A DNA stretch of 64,000 nt from Isoetes taiwanensis (lineage: Eukaryota; Streptophyta; Lycopodiopsida; Isoetales; Isoetaceae): the NCBI GenBank assembly GCA_021234155.1, contig JAJEKV010000400.1, forward strand, positions 108,784-172,783, read 5' to 3'. The translations under genes were made by a program, and so were the position numbers. Shown here piece after piece: positions 1 to 10,523 of the stretch. Position 1 is the stretch's first letter; each line of letters begins with the position of its first letter. Below the pieces are notes generated by a model, which saw only the letters and a list, made by a program, of their open reading frames with translations, did no database searches and was not told the origin of the DNA.

Positions 1-235
1 CCGAGAAATGCACCTTTAAGGCCACTTCGGTGTTCTCATAGGGCCATGTTGTCGAAAGCAAAGGTGTATCACCACCGATCCCGCCAAAATCAGCTTGTGT
101 GCTCAAGGCTCAAGCACCAGCCAATATCAAGGAGACACGCTCTTTCCCGGAAAGGTCAATTATTACTCCACCTTCATACCGGACCGCAGCCATTGCAGAT
201 CCCATTCATAAACTCACGGTGATTAATCCACGGGC
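1..235 (+). pseudogene. gypsy reverse transcriptase C-terminal part
   Basis: Frame 3 reads KCTFKATSVF, then a stop, then GHVVESKGVS. It continues through APANIKETRSF to IADPIHKLT. This matches the end of gypsy RT (KCxF...LGHVVS..G) and the following connection segment, where P..IKELRSFLG..NYY and IA.P.. .LT are typical. One in-frame stop replaces the residues before GHVV. The palm with the YxDD motif would lie upstream of position 1. This is dead coding sequence, and it sets the orientation and frame of the element. Confidence 0.75.
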
Positions 236-536
236 TTGAATTCCCAAGGAAGTCGCTTTCCAACAGCCGGCTTTTTGCTTACCAGGCACCGGTTCTTGTT
301 CCTCCTCAATGGGACAAGCCCTTTCACGCTCATGTCGATGTCTCGGCGTTTTGCTATTGAGCCTGTTCTTTCAAGAATATGATGCGCCTGACCGATAAAC
401 CAAATCGCTACGCCAAACCGAAAACTCACCCCTGCTGAGCGCAACTATTCTCGCCACCTGAGCGCGAAGCTTTGGGTCTCATTTTTTCAGGTCCAACGCC
501 TGGCCATTACCTTTTGGGCAGTCAAATCAAAGTTTT

Positions 537-720
537 TTGTGGACCACCAAGCACTCTCTATTTGATCAACAAGTCCACGCCCACGCATTGCTTTCGTTAG
601 GTCCTTTTCTTCCAAGAATTTGCTCCTTTGAAATCGCTCATAAGGCGGGTAAATCTCATGTTGTTCCTCGGATTATCTTTCACGATCCACACGGGATGAT
701 CCCGCGAAGGGGTCTCGGAC
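537..720 (+). pseudogene. gypsy RNase H end
   Basis: The plus frame contains FEIAHKAGKSHVVPR near 628-670. It corresponds to the conserved F.I.hk.GK.hvvADALSR that ends RNase H in plant gypsy polyproteins. The ADALSR tail has been replaced. Upstream, 236-536 shows no clear frame and is presumably the eroded body of RNase H. Assignment rests on this one motif plus its position between RT and integrase. Confidence 0.55.
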
Positions 721-885
721 GCCTTTCCCGATGCTCAACTCTTTTAGTCACGGCAACACCACATTGGTTCCATGATTTTCAGCAGTACCTCCTCACGTGT
801 GCTCTTCCACCGTAAGATGAGACGCCTTCCCGCCAAGCGATAATCCCGGGCTATCAATTTCTCCCGAGAGGTCCGTGACTATACC

Positions 886-2028
886 ATGGTTGCCGGACAT
901 CTCTACAAAAAGGGTAAGGACACCATCCTTCGACGCCAGGTTCTACCTCATGAAGTTCCAAACATTGTTCGAGAAGCTCATCAAGGGCTCTGTGGTGGTC
1001 ATTTTCATGGTGACACCACGGCACGCAAAATCCTTCTAGCCGGGTATTATTGGCCCACGCTTCAAAGATGCTCACGCCCACGCCAAGACGTAGACGCTTT
1101 GCCCGTGGTGGACGCCCCACGCCCGCGGACGCTTCCCTTGACGCCGGCCGCCACGCCCACTTCCTTCAAAGAAATGGGGAATGGACTTTGTGGGACCTAT
1201 AGATCCTCCCGCTGCACACTGCGCGAGATACATTTCCGTTCTCACCGACCACGCCACCAAATGGGCGGAAGTTTATGCACTTCCTGCACAACAACGGCGC
1301 AAAGCACAGCTAGAGTCCTCTATCAACAAATTATCACATTCTCGCCGCCCCACGGAGCTGGTCGCTGACCGAGGTGTTCATTTCATCAATCATACTATCA
1401 AGGAGTGACGGATTATCTCCCGATACATCATCACAAGAGCACACCTTACTATCCTCAAGGCAATGGATTGGCGTAAAGCACCAACAAAACTCGGGTCACC
1501 ATTCTCAAGAAAATTTAGACGCTTCCCGCACGCATTGGCGTACAAAACTTCCTATCGTTTTGGGCCTACAATACTTGTTTCAAGATTGCTAATGGGTCAC
1601 ACTCCTTTTAAATTGGTTTATGGTCGAAGCTCTCATGCCGTTTGAATACATCCTTCCAACACTGCTTTTAACCGGCATCGCTCATAATCCACCTGCCGAC
1701 TCAAAGAACGGGTCTATCAATTAGAACAGCTTGGATGAACTTCGAAGGGATGCTTATATTCGTGTTCTTCATGGACAACAGCTTGCAAAAATCTCTACAT
1801 GACAAACGTTTGAAGACAAAAACATTCAAAGAAGGAGATTTGGTTCTTCTTTATGATTCTGTGTACAAAAAATTTTCCTGTAAACTCAAGTTTCGTTGGC
1901 TTGGCCCTTATCAAATTGTTCAAGTGGTTAGACCAAGCGTTTTCCAACTCGGGCTGAGTTAGATGGCACTCCATTACCTACATTGGTTAATGGTTTTCGC
2001 CTCAAAGCATTTCATCACCACGTAAAGT
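886..2028 (+). pseudogene. gypsy integrase (HHCC, core, GPY/F module)
   Basis: Integrase inserts element cDNA into the host genome. The parts appear in order in several frames. The zinc-binding part near 940-1060 reads REAHQGLCGGHFHGDTTAR and YYWPTL. The core starts at 1181 with DFVGPIDPP, then YISVLTDHATKWAEV with the first catalytic Asp, then VADRGVHFIN with the second. Near 1447-1490 the frame reads STPYYPQGNGLA, then a stop, then STNK, so the codon where the catalytic Glu belongs is TAA. TPFKLVYGRSSHAV follows at about 1600-1640. The C-terminal module reads FKEGDLVLLYDS and FRWLGPYQI at 1825-1915. A last frame change leads to LVNGFRLKAFHHHVK and a stop at 2028. The function is lost. Confidence 0.85.
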
Positions 2029-3839
2029 GAACATCAACAACACGAGACAAGTTCAAGAAGCAAACACCACGTAAAGTGACTAGAAAGGCGGTATATTATA
2101 TTATAGTGGAGATTTTTTTACAAAATGTGGGCGCAGCCCTTATTTTCCGCTATGGGCAGCGCCCTATATACAAAAAACGGGCTCGTGAGCCCTATCTACT
2201 AAGTCCTAAGAGAAAAACCCTCTACTCCGGGTTCGGAGCAGAGGTGATGCGGAGGAGATGGTAGAGGTTCTCGCCCGGATCCCGAAGGTGCAGAACCACC
2301 TCCATCCCGTTGGTCTCGAAGTCGGGATGTTCAAACCATCCCGCACACCAGCCGTCCATGCTAATGCCACGGTTGTGGCAGCGGCCGTGAGATCCGCACA
2401 ATTCATCTTACAAGTGATCCACTCGACAGCGGGTGGGCATTGGCAATCTTCGTTCAAGCCAGCCAGTCCATACCGAAAAAGCCATCGGATGCCTTCGTTC
2501 CTCGCCGGTTCGTCTTATATAGCCCATCGAGGGGAACTCCTTGTCGACGTGGACCAATCACAAATCGCCAACGTGTTTGCAATGCAAGGTTGTTTAAAAT
2601 GAGAATCTTTTCTCCCGCCGTGATATCTAGCCATGGTACCTTTCCGGACACATTCCTTTTAATGATATCCCACTTCGAAGTTGCCAGCATTGAATGCCAT
2701 TCCTTCTTTACGCCCGTCGAACATTAATAGGGTGTCCTTTGCCATCATCACATCCGATCTTTCTTTCGACTCATCCTCACCGTTCATTGCTTCTCCCTTA
2801 CGTTTTGGGACTTAGCCAAAATTTTGCCTCTCAATACCCTTCTTGGCATCTTTTGACACTCGCACCATCAACGGTTCCGCCTCTTCTTCTTTCTTCGCCT
2901 CGGCCAGCGCCCTAAAACACACCTTTTCGTTTCCTCTGCGCCTTTGTCCTCCGCGGCTCGACTTTCGTCTTCCGCCTTTGGCATCCCTCTTTTGTTTCCA
3001 AGACATCATTTCCATGGCTGCCCCCTAAGATTTTCTACACTTCAAGCTACTGCCTCCCAAGGATCCGCCCTTTTGCATCTCAGATCCTTCTTGACGCTTC
3101 ACTTCCGTGGAAGCCCTTGTTGGCCTAAAAAAGAAGTCATTGAACGACACCAGCTTTTTACGAATTCTCTCAAAATGGAACTTCCGGCCCAAATCACGAC
3201 CCGGTGAAGTAGTTCATCGCCAATATCGTTATCGACGCTAAGGTTACACCACTTTGTGGTCGTATGGCACCACTATTTCGTGACGCAACATTTGATTTCT
3301 CGAGGTATTTATATTCCCTTGCACACCCTTTTGTGTATCATGGTGCGCTATTAGGGATCTAGATGTCACGAGTTTGGTGCACTCCCTTATCATGCCAATG
3401 TCCATCGTCGACCAATATCGACAAACCTCATGAAACCTTTGTTAAATTTACGTATGAAAATTCCTTGGGTATTCTATCAAGAACACCCATATCAATAAGC
3501 CTTTCTATAACTTTGGTCCTCAACACTACACACTCCAAACACCATAGATTGGCCCCAAATGATGTTCTTCTATCGTCTTCTCCAAGAAATGGACCGCCTT
3601 GGGGTACCACTTCCATTTCCGAAAGTTTAAATGGGAGGCCACTTTCAAGCCCTCATCCGTCATTACTTCCCTCCCACACCACCAAATTCTCATAATTCCA
3701 CTCGCGCTCCTTCCAATCACTCACCGAGTTGGCACTTCACGTCTTCCCTTTGGTCATGTTCACAGTCACACCCATGTCTTTGTCTCCTCCTCGGCTACAC
3801 CATCCACTTTACATCATTTTCCCAAACCTCCCAAACCTG
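2029..3839. other. non-coding 3' internal region of the gypsy element
   Basis: Nothing here gives a persuasive protein. Open frames on both strands overlap without family motifs, and pyrimidine-rich plus-strand stretches dominate 2690-3100. Its position between integrase and the probable 3' LTR suggests element-internal spacer, or a very eroded additional ORF. Confidence 0.4.
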
Positions 3840-4600
3840 TGCAATGTTAGCTTCCACCACCACAACACCCTCGCCGGGTTGTTGTATCAAGATCGCCAGG
3901 ATGCTCAGCTGCCGCTCTCAAGTTACAAGAATCCCAAGGCGCTCTTATGAGCGGGGTTCAACGGGCACTCGAAGCCTCGTGATGCGGTACGGGACCTTCA
4001 AGCTGCAGAACTGCCAAGTTGCAACTTTTGAGGCCAAACTTCAAGACAAGCATGAAGCTCTCTTTACAGGCTCATGCAGATCTCAAAAAGTACACAAGCT
4101 CAAGTCAGCCAACTCGCGATCAACAAGGCTCGGCTCGGTCCGAATTCAGACTTTATTGGAGCACAACAAGTCAAAGCGCTCTCCGAAAGTACCAAGGACG
4201 CGATATTGCTAAACCCAATGCCTTGTACTCCAAACTGTGTGAAAATTTCAGCACTCGTGTTCAAAATCTTTTCAGCCCGGGCCTCAAAGTCGCCTCCTTG
4301 ACGGCTCGGCTTTCTACCACTGACCTCTCAACTCACCTCTCTTCAAGATCGGCCTACAGAGGTGCGAAAGCAAGATCTTGGATGCCAGCGGAGATTGCAG
4401 GTGCTTCGTCTCAATACACGGGGAAATCTTCCTCCCGGTCAACCCTTCTCGAGAACGGGTCCGCGATGACCCGGTCCGCCGCTTTCGAAAGGGACAACCG
4501 GATCCGTGATCTCGAACAAGCGGCTTCGCAGCAAGCTATTGGTCTGGCGATGAGGCTCAAGCAAAAGCTTTTGACGCCCATCGCCATTCTTCCGCAGAAT
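3840..4600 (+). pseudogene. coiled-coil-like ORF remnant inside the gypsy element
   Basis: I do not recognise a named family. Two overlapping plus frames alternate in giving helix-prone, Gln/Ala/Leu-rich protein, for example AALKLQESQGAL at about 3910-3945, VRDLQAAELPS at about 3985-4015 and FEAKLQDKHEAL at about 4027-4065. The composition suggests a coiled-coil protein broken by single-base indels. It could be a displaced gag-like or accessory ORF of the retrotransposon, or captured host sequence. The repeated switching of frame with preserved protein character is the only support. Confidence 0.35.
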
Positions 4601-5951
4601 GCCCGGTGACTCCCGGTTCCCTCCGCTATCACGATTATGTGGTTGCTCGACGCCACCTCTTCCTTCCGAGTGGCATCGCGTGGCCCTAGCCAATGGATAT
4701 TCCCCTGAAGCGGTGCAGATTTTCTTGGTTGGCCAGAACTCTCCATTGAAGACAAAGGGTTGTCTTTGTGCCCTTGTCGCCTTTGATCTCATGTTTACAG
4801 GTTTATCCGGACTTTCTCACCTTGAGTGGTTCAGCCCATGGCTTACATATTTCATGATTTCTATCCGGGTGATACAGGGAACACTTTGGAAATGGGCCCG
4901 CCGACTTTTTAAAGGTGACCCCCTTTGTGCAATGGGTGCTAGGGACAACAATCCATATCTTGCATGGATCCCCGCCGGACCCAAACTCTTCATCGAGTAC
5001 ATGCACGAGCTTGCCAATCATTTATCTCTCTCCGCAAGCGGAAGCGCCGCGAACAAATCGGGGAAGTATCTAGGACATCCCGAGGATCTTCCCTATGCAC
5101 AAATTTATATGCACACCTCACGCCGTTACAATCCGATTACAAGCTCGTTGGATAGCAAGGCGGTCCCCACGGGATGGGATAGCCCCTCCCATCAACTCTC
5201 ATCTCTGCTTCTCTTTGGGATCGTTGGTGTCGCTCTTGATCCCGATCTTGTCCGGCCGGTTCAAGGGAGACCGGCACAACCCACCCATACGGGCATGGTT
5301 CCTTCTCCCTATGCTTCCTGGCATGTACCTCACGCCGTGTTCCCCGACTTCGATTGGCGCCTTCCTTTTGGACCAAAGTCATGGATGGTCATGCGGTGGA
5401 CACCACCTCCGGATCTCGGCGGATCTCCGGTGGGATCCGTTTGTTCGCGGCTCACATTGGGAAGAAGGTGCCACTCTGGACAACACCACCAATTGGCTCT
5501 ACATTGCTAATGGCGTGGTTTAGCGCCCAGCGGATCGCTTCATGGTCTAGACACCTTCTTGCGAGAATGCCTCCACCTCACCGATCCTTCGTCCATCTTC
5601 AGCTTGATTTTCGCGCTCTCAAATGCATTTGCTAAGCTCCTTAAATCGGTACCCATTTTTCTTTGCAATCCGAATGCGATGTCGGTGCCTTTGGCCTTGA
5701 CCCTGTCTCCTCATGGAATGTCGGTACATTTCTTCAGGCAGCACGCCGCCCTTGAAGACATGGTACGCTCTCGCTTTCTTATTGATGCCGATCCGCCCTT
5801 GGCCAAAACACTCCTCAAAGCTCTTCAATCACGCCGGGGATCTCATAAGCCGATTACCATAATGGTGCCCGCCCTCACTCCCGTGAGGATCACTTTCGAA
5901 CCAGATGATAGAAGCTCTCCTAAACGCAGCTTCCTCCTTTTTCTTCACTGA
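4599..5951 (+). pseudogene. uncharacterised 3' ORF of the gypsy element
   Basis: Two long plus-strand frames cover this stretch: 4599-5510 (303 codons, the longest open frame in the window) and 5559-5951. The first includes a hydrophobic stretch around residues 65-95 (LEWFSPWLTYFMISIRVI). The second ends with FLLFLH just 20-30 bases before a purine-rich tract and the probable 3' LTR. Some plant gypsy lineages carry a third ORF exactly there, sometimes called env-like. I see no motif that identifies the product, and chance openness in GC-rich DNA is possible. A minus-strand reading (4411-4792) also exists but is shorter. Confidence 0.35.
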
Positions 5952-5969
5952 AAGTGTCGTTTGGTGGAG

Positions 5970-6552
5970 TGTTAGTCCTGTGCCTCCCGGTACAGGACTA
6001 TTCATGCATCACGCGCGCACCAGGTCAAGCTCAAGGATCCTCTGGTCGACCACGGGTTAGGACATCCAAGGCTCATGAAGACCAATGACCCGGACCACTT
6101 AGTCAAAGCTCGTGGTCGTCAACAAGAGGCCTTCAGACAAGTGACGGACCGCCACCGCGTCGGCGGCCAGTGATTCTAGGCACTTCAAGAGGCACCGCCA
6201 ACATTCCCGCAAATCAGGCCTCCTTCCGAGCCTGCAGACCGAGATCGGTCCGGAGTGTCTATATATTGGGCCCAAGGCCATTGTACTATATATATGAGTA
6301 TAGTTAGCACATAAGTTTTTAGATGAGTTTTGAGTCTTGTCTCCTTTTCGTTTTTCTCTCTATTTGCGAGTTCAAGTATTTTCATCGGTGATATCAAGGA
6401 AGCTTATCATCTTTCTCTCATTTGTTTGCTTTTCTTAAACATTCTTCTCTTCTTGCAAATCCCGCGTGGACATAGTCCCGGACTCTCCTGTTAGAGATCG
6501 GGTCCTCCACAGAGGGTCTGTCTTCCAGAGTTCGAACCCGGACCCCAAACAC
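5970..6552 (+). repeat. probable 3' LTR of the gypsy element
   Basis: A purine-rich tract (ggtggag) directly precedes TGTTAGTCCTG at 5970, a typical plant LTR start with its polypurine tract. A 7-bp hairpin (GTCCTGT/ACAGGAC, 5975-5998) lies in the first bases. TATA-like sequence occurs at 6258-6300, followed by a pyrimidine-rich leader. The 3' limit is set at CCCCAAACA near 6552 because LTRs end in CA. The partner 5' LTR is outside the window, so the borders cannot be proven here. Confidence 0.5.
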
Positions 6553-7113
6553 CAGCGATGTATCCGATTTCGACATTTATAAGGCTATCCCAAGCTCCTT
6601 TCAAAGTAAGAGCTGTCCACAAGAAAGAGTAAAAATACTCGGCAGGAGGAGGACGGCGAAGATTTTGAAGTCGCTTAGCTAGCCCATGGATATAAGATCA
6701 CAAGTCCGTTAAAGGTCTACATATGGATGAAAGGAAAACAAATTTATAGTGAAGATCGGCGGCGAACATTTTGAGCTGTGTAGCTACCCATCCGATTCGA
6801 ATTCTTAATTTAGAAGAAGTGTGTAGAAGGCAATCAACCTAAGAAAGTGCTAGCAAAGATCGGCGTACGCGGAAAGTTTAGACAAGAAACAAAACTCAAA
6901 CAATAAGAAAACTCAAAGAAGTGCAAATCTTCAAAGCCTTATGCATTATATTCCTCGGATATAGCAATGTACATTTCTTTACCAGAGGGGGTAATTTACT
7001 CCATCCGGTTTTCGATCATCGATTCAGGTACAACACCTATCTCGGCCAGATATCCTAGCAACATGTTCTGGCCCTTCTTATAACCTCGGATGTGTCCATC
7101 TCAGATATAGCTG
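6553..7113. other. intergenic, no gene seen
   Basis: Mixed-composition sequence with no open frame of interest and no repeat recognised. GATCGGCG occurs at two places (6753 and 6858) in similar contexts, which may be a small diverged repeat. Confidence 0.4.
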
Positions 7114-10100
7114 TTACATCGGGATGTCTCTGGACATGGCACGTGTAAGGACTTGGAGATGTGGATCCGTCCTTCCATCTCGGTATCCATTGCGTTGCCT
7201 TCCACCCGATGCACCATTCTGGACACCGCGGTCGACCCGGGTTGTATGGAAGAGCTTCTTTTTCTTGGCTACAACCGGGTGCTCTTGTGTACCACTTGGC
7301 TCACCCTCTTGATGCGCGGGTTCCACATCCATTCCTATGTATTCGAATTTGACCCGCTTTGTCGAGGAAAAGGCATATAGGCATCAAATCTTTTGTTTAA
7401 AGCCCCAATTTTTGAAACATAGGCTCTAGCGCATTAATACCTTTTCGAGAGACTCTAGAAGTCTTTTTCGTTTCACTGCATCCTTTCCTCGTAGCTCTTC
7501 TCATCCATTTGATCCAAGATTTCATCAAGCTTAGATATATTTGTTTTTGGATAATATTTATATTGATCTTGTCGGGATCATTTGTAGTGTCTGCTTTCTC
7601 CTCTTCAATTTGTCTCCCGATTGCCCCGGCAAACCATTTTTCAAGCTTATCCAAGAAAGCCCTAAGAAATCGGCATACTTTACCTTGGCTTTCGAATGCA
7701 ATACTTTTTTCCCTCAGTATTAGGCGACACGGGAAGTCGCACCAGGTGAGAAGAATTCAAGGACACAACCATCCTTGGGCACCATTTGGTCAACAATGTA
7801 GTAAGCATATGATGTCTTCAACCGGCACTTCAAAGCGTGATCACCTTCCATTAGACAAACTTGTATGCGGGTTTACCCATGAAGTAAGTCGCCATTTTTT
7901 CATTTTCTCATCGGTTTCTTCATTACCATTGGCCGGACATTGGTGGCAAGGGGGGTGCTCTTTGTTCTTTGTGCTCCCGGGTGTCAAACGAAGCTCCAGC
8001 TCGGGCAATATCGGCGTTACCGAGTCGGTAAACCGCATTAATGCACATATGGGTGATGTAATGCGATATTCCTTCACCCTTTTCTTGTTCACCCATCCTT
8101 GCTGCGTCGTCATATGTGCCTACCAAAATGTGGGACCCACCTTGAATCGCTTTGTACAAGCAATCGGCAAGTTCACGGACCGCATCGGAATATTCGGGTG
8201 ATAAATATTAGCAATTGTCATGCTAGATATTCTTGTAAAAGAGTTCCATGTACTTTTGCAGGTCCATAATGTAGAGAATCCCTAATGTCAATGAACACCA
8301 AAGTTGCATTCTCGGATCTTTGGAGTAGGCGGAGGGAATCCCTTCCTTTGTCAATGCGTGAACAACATTTTCTTTTTCTTTGATTTTGATAGCCTCTTCA
8401 GGGTTTCAAAATCGATCTATCGGTTCTAAAAAGCAGCGGGCAAATTACCCGCGACATGATCTTTTGTTGTAATTGGCTTTCATGTATTACGTGATCAGAA
8501 TCGGATATATCAAGAATCCATTTGCTTACGTGAAAAGCAGAAACTCGGACAACAATTCTTGAAGGAAGAGTAATCTTTTACAAGCAATGTGGAAGCATAG
8601 GACACAATCTCTTTAGCATGAAGGTCAAGCTTCTAATGTCAATGGCGCGTTTGCTTGCAATCAAACTGCCGTGATATCCGCTTGCACCTTAAGGTATGTT
8701 TTTCCTTCCAAAATCTCATCAAGCAGTGAGAAACCCTCGCATTAGACATGCCTCTAAGGTATCTTAACCAGGTTTTGTTGAAGAAATCCTTCGTTGGCTC
8801 ATCAGTGAAATCCCTATGTTCATCCCGTAGTTTTACGCCCACCCATTTGTTGGCCACTTCCATTAAGTTTTTGAAGACCGCTCCTCCATAAAATGGGTCC
8901 ATTTTCATCTTTTAGGTCCTTCACCTTCAATTTGGTGGTAGCTATCTCGTGGAAGTCCTAAAAATAAATGGTCGTGGAAATCGCGGCCGCGATGTTGATG
9001 AGCTAATAAAAGAAAATACCTTCCATGCCGATGTTGTGGCAGTACCAATGGGCCCTTGCGGAGGACATCCATATGCCTTATGTTGATGCCATAGCTGTTG
9101 AAGCTTCTCTATCAAAGGCTCTCTGTATACGGTGTTAGCAATGACTTCATTGCACTGAATTCTCAATTCAATATATTCTCTATCTGTCAAATTTCCATTC
9201 AGCACCCTGGTTCTTCTCCTGGCGTAGGCTTTAGCAAACTCAAGCCGCTGTTCCAGTTCTCCAACAATACCGCAAAGCAATTGAGCTGCACATATACTAT
9301 GGTTACCTGAAATTATCTAAAATTTCTTGCCCTTCAAATCAGCTTCTGTGTTCCAGATGATCTTTTTCCTGAAATAATGCACACTGATAAGTTAGAAAGC
9401 CACAAAACAATTATGATGGATAATAACAATCACCTGGTAATTGGGTCGAAGGGGACAACATCGGCCGGTGTGAGGACCTTAGTAGGATACGTCTTGAAGC
9501 TCTTCACAAGTGTTTGCACATGGTCATTTGAACGCATCCGATGGGTTAGATTAGCAGGAGCTGGCTCGCAATAAAAAATAGACACCTTCATAAACCAGTT
9601 CACACCAAGCGGATAAAACCGCTTAAACTGTTCAAGCTTCTGTGCAGTTTGCTCAGCCAACTTACGTTCTTCCTCGGGATTGAATTTAAGCTCAGTTGGC
9701 AGTTCAGATATAACGGGCCATGCTAAGCTTTTCGAAGAAGATATTCGTGGACGTAAGGGGCATGCGAGATAGCGAAAGGCTCTCCACTATCCGGGTTGTC
9801 GGCCCGCGGAGGTTGATTGTGAACTTTGAAATCTTGTTGGGGACCGTCGTGTCTTTCCTTGGAATAGGGGAGCACAAATAGCCAAAGGCGTGTAGGATGA
9901 ATAATAGCTGAAGGATAGGAAGTGGAAACAGCTCCTGAGACAAGGCTCAGTCCGGGTAGAGTCCTCTACTAAAAGAGACAGGCTTTACATTCTTCTTCTT
10001 GGCATGAGCTCTTAACGGTTTGTGTCCATTACCGAGGGCATTTTCTCATCACGTTTAGCTTTCAATGCAATCTTTGGGTGGTTTCTTGTGCGCTAGCAAA

Positions 10101-10523
10101 CCTTTCTGCATGTCGAAACCGGACAATATATCCCCTGTTTCCATTTATTCGGACGAGACGGAGATTCATCACATTGCGGCCCACCATATCCTTTTGCACT
10201 TGTCGTAGTTCATCCATTTCAGAACGTAATCAAGGAACTGCAATTGTTGTGTATCCTCCACGCTGCATATAATGGCGTCTTGGACATTGTTTTTTGTTCC
10301 TTCCCACATAGCAATCACAATCCCTACATTGTATGTCCTCGAAACTTTTTGCCGGTCGGAGGAACAAGCAAAGGTCTTTTCTGCGGTCACCTTTAGTTTG
10401 TGGAATTGCTTGTGCAATTTCAATGCACCACTTCCTTTCATTGGAAGGTGTGATGATCTTCGTAGGCTCAACATCCGGACCACGAAACAAATCCAGAGCT
10501 GCAAGCAAAAGAAATGCAAGCAT
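7114..10523 (-). pseudogene. multi-exon gene with ParB-like domain, disrupted
   Basis: Coding-like pieces follow each other on the minus strand with GT/AG introns. The 5' piece (10523-10169) reads KIITPSNERKWC, then after a frame change VGIVIAMWEGTKNNVQDAII and DYVLKWMNYDK. The next (9690-9434) has RSNDHVQTLVKSF and TPADVVPFDP. A 65-base intron (9433-9369) follows, then a piece interrupted by one stop and continuing IISGNHSICAAQLL, then GNLTDREYIELRIQCNE (9310-9020). A 62-base intron (9019-8958) comes next, then MKMDPFYGGAVFKNLMEVA (8908-8639). Less certain pieces run on to 7114, including CLYKAIQGGSHILVGTYDDA near 8160-8090. The pattern hV..Lv.sf...dVvpfd...isGNHs..Aa...LTd.E...N resembles the ParB/sulfiredoxin fold (GxHR box). 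Stops and frame changes indicate a pseudogene, or several unrecognised introns. Function unknown. Confidence 0.5.

Larger units (their letters stand above)
1..6552 (+). mobile_element. Ty3/gypsy LTR retrotransposon, 3' portion, degenerate
   Basis: The order of pieces on the plus strand is the end of reverse transcriptase, an RNase H trace, integrase with its zinc-binding part, core and GPY module, an extra coding-like stretch, and a probable 3' LTR. That is the pol order of Ty3/gypsy elements. The window edge cuts the 5' half, so gag, protease and most of RT lie outside or are lost. Every domain has frame changes or stops, so the copy cannot be autonomous. The nearly 4 kb between integrase and LTR is longer than in simple gypsy elements. 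It resembles the Tat and Athila lineages, which carry extra 3' sequence or a third ORF. The lineage is inference, because I could not align it. Confidence 0.75.

Noticed and set aside
6520-6552. tRNA-like 3' end (gttcgaacccgg followed by acca)
   Set aside because: The T-arm-like word and CCA occur without a foldable acceptor stem or D and anticodon arms. The site is better explained as the end of the LTR.
8090-8160. DNA methyltransferase domain in the ParB-like gene
   Set aside because: Only one loosely similar strand-turn (AIQGGSHILVG) was seen, with no DPPY-type catalytic motif. It was kept only as a question in the ParB finding.
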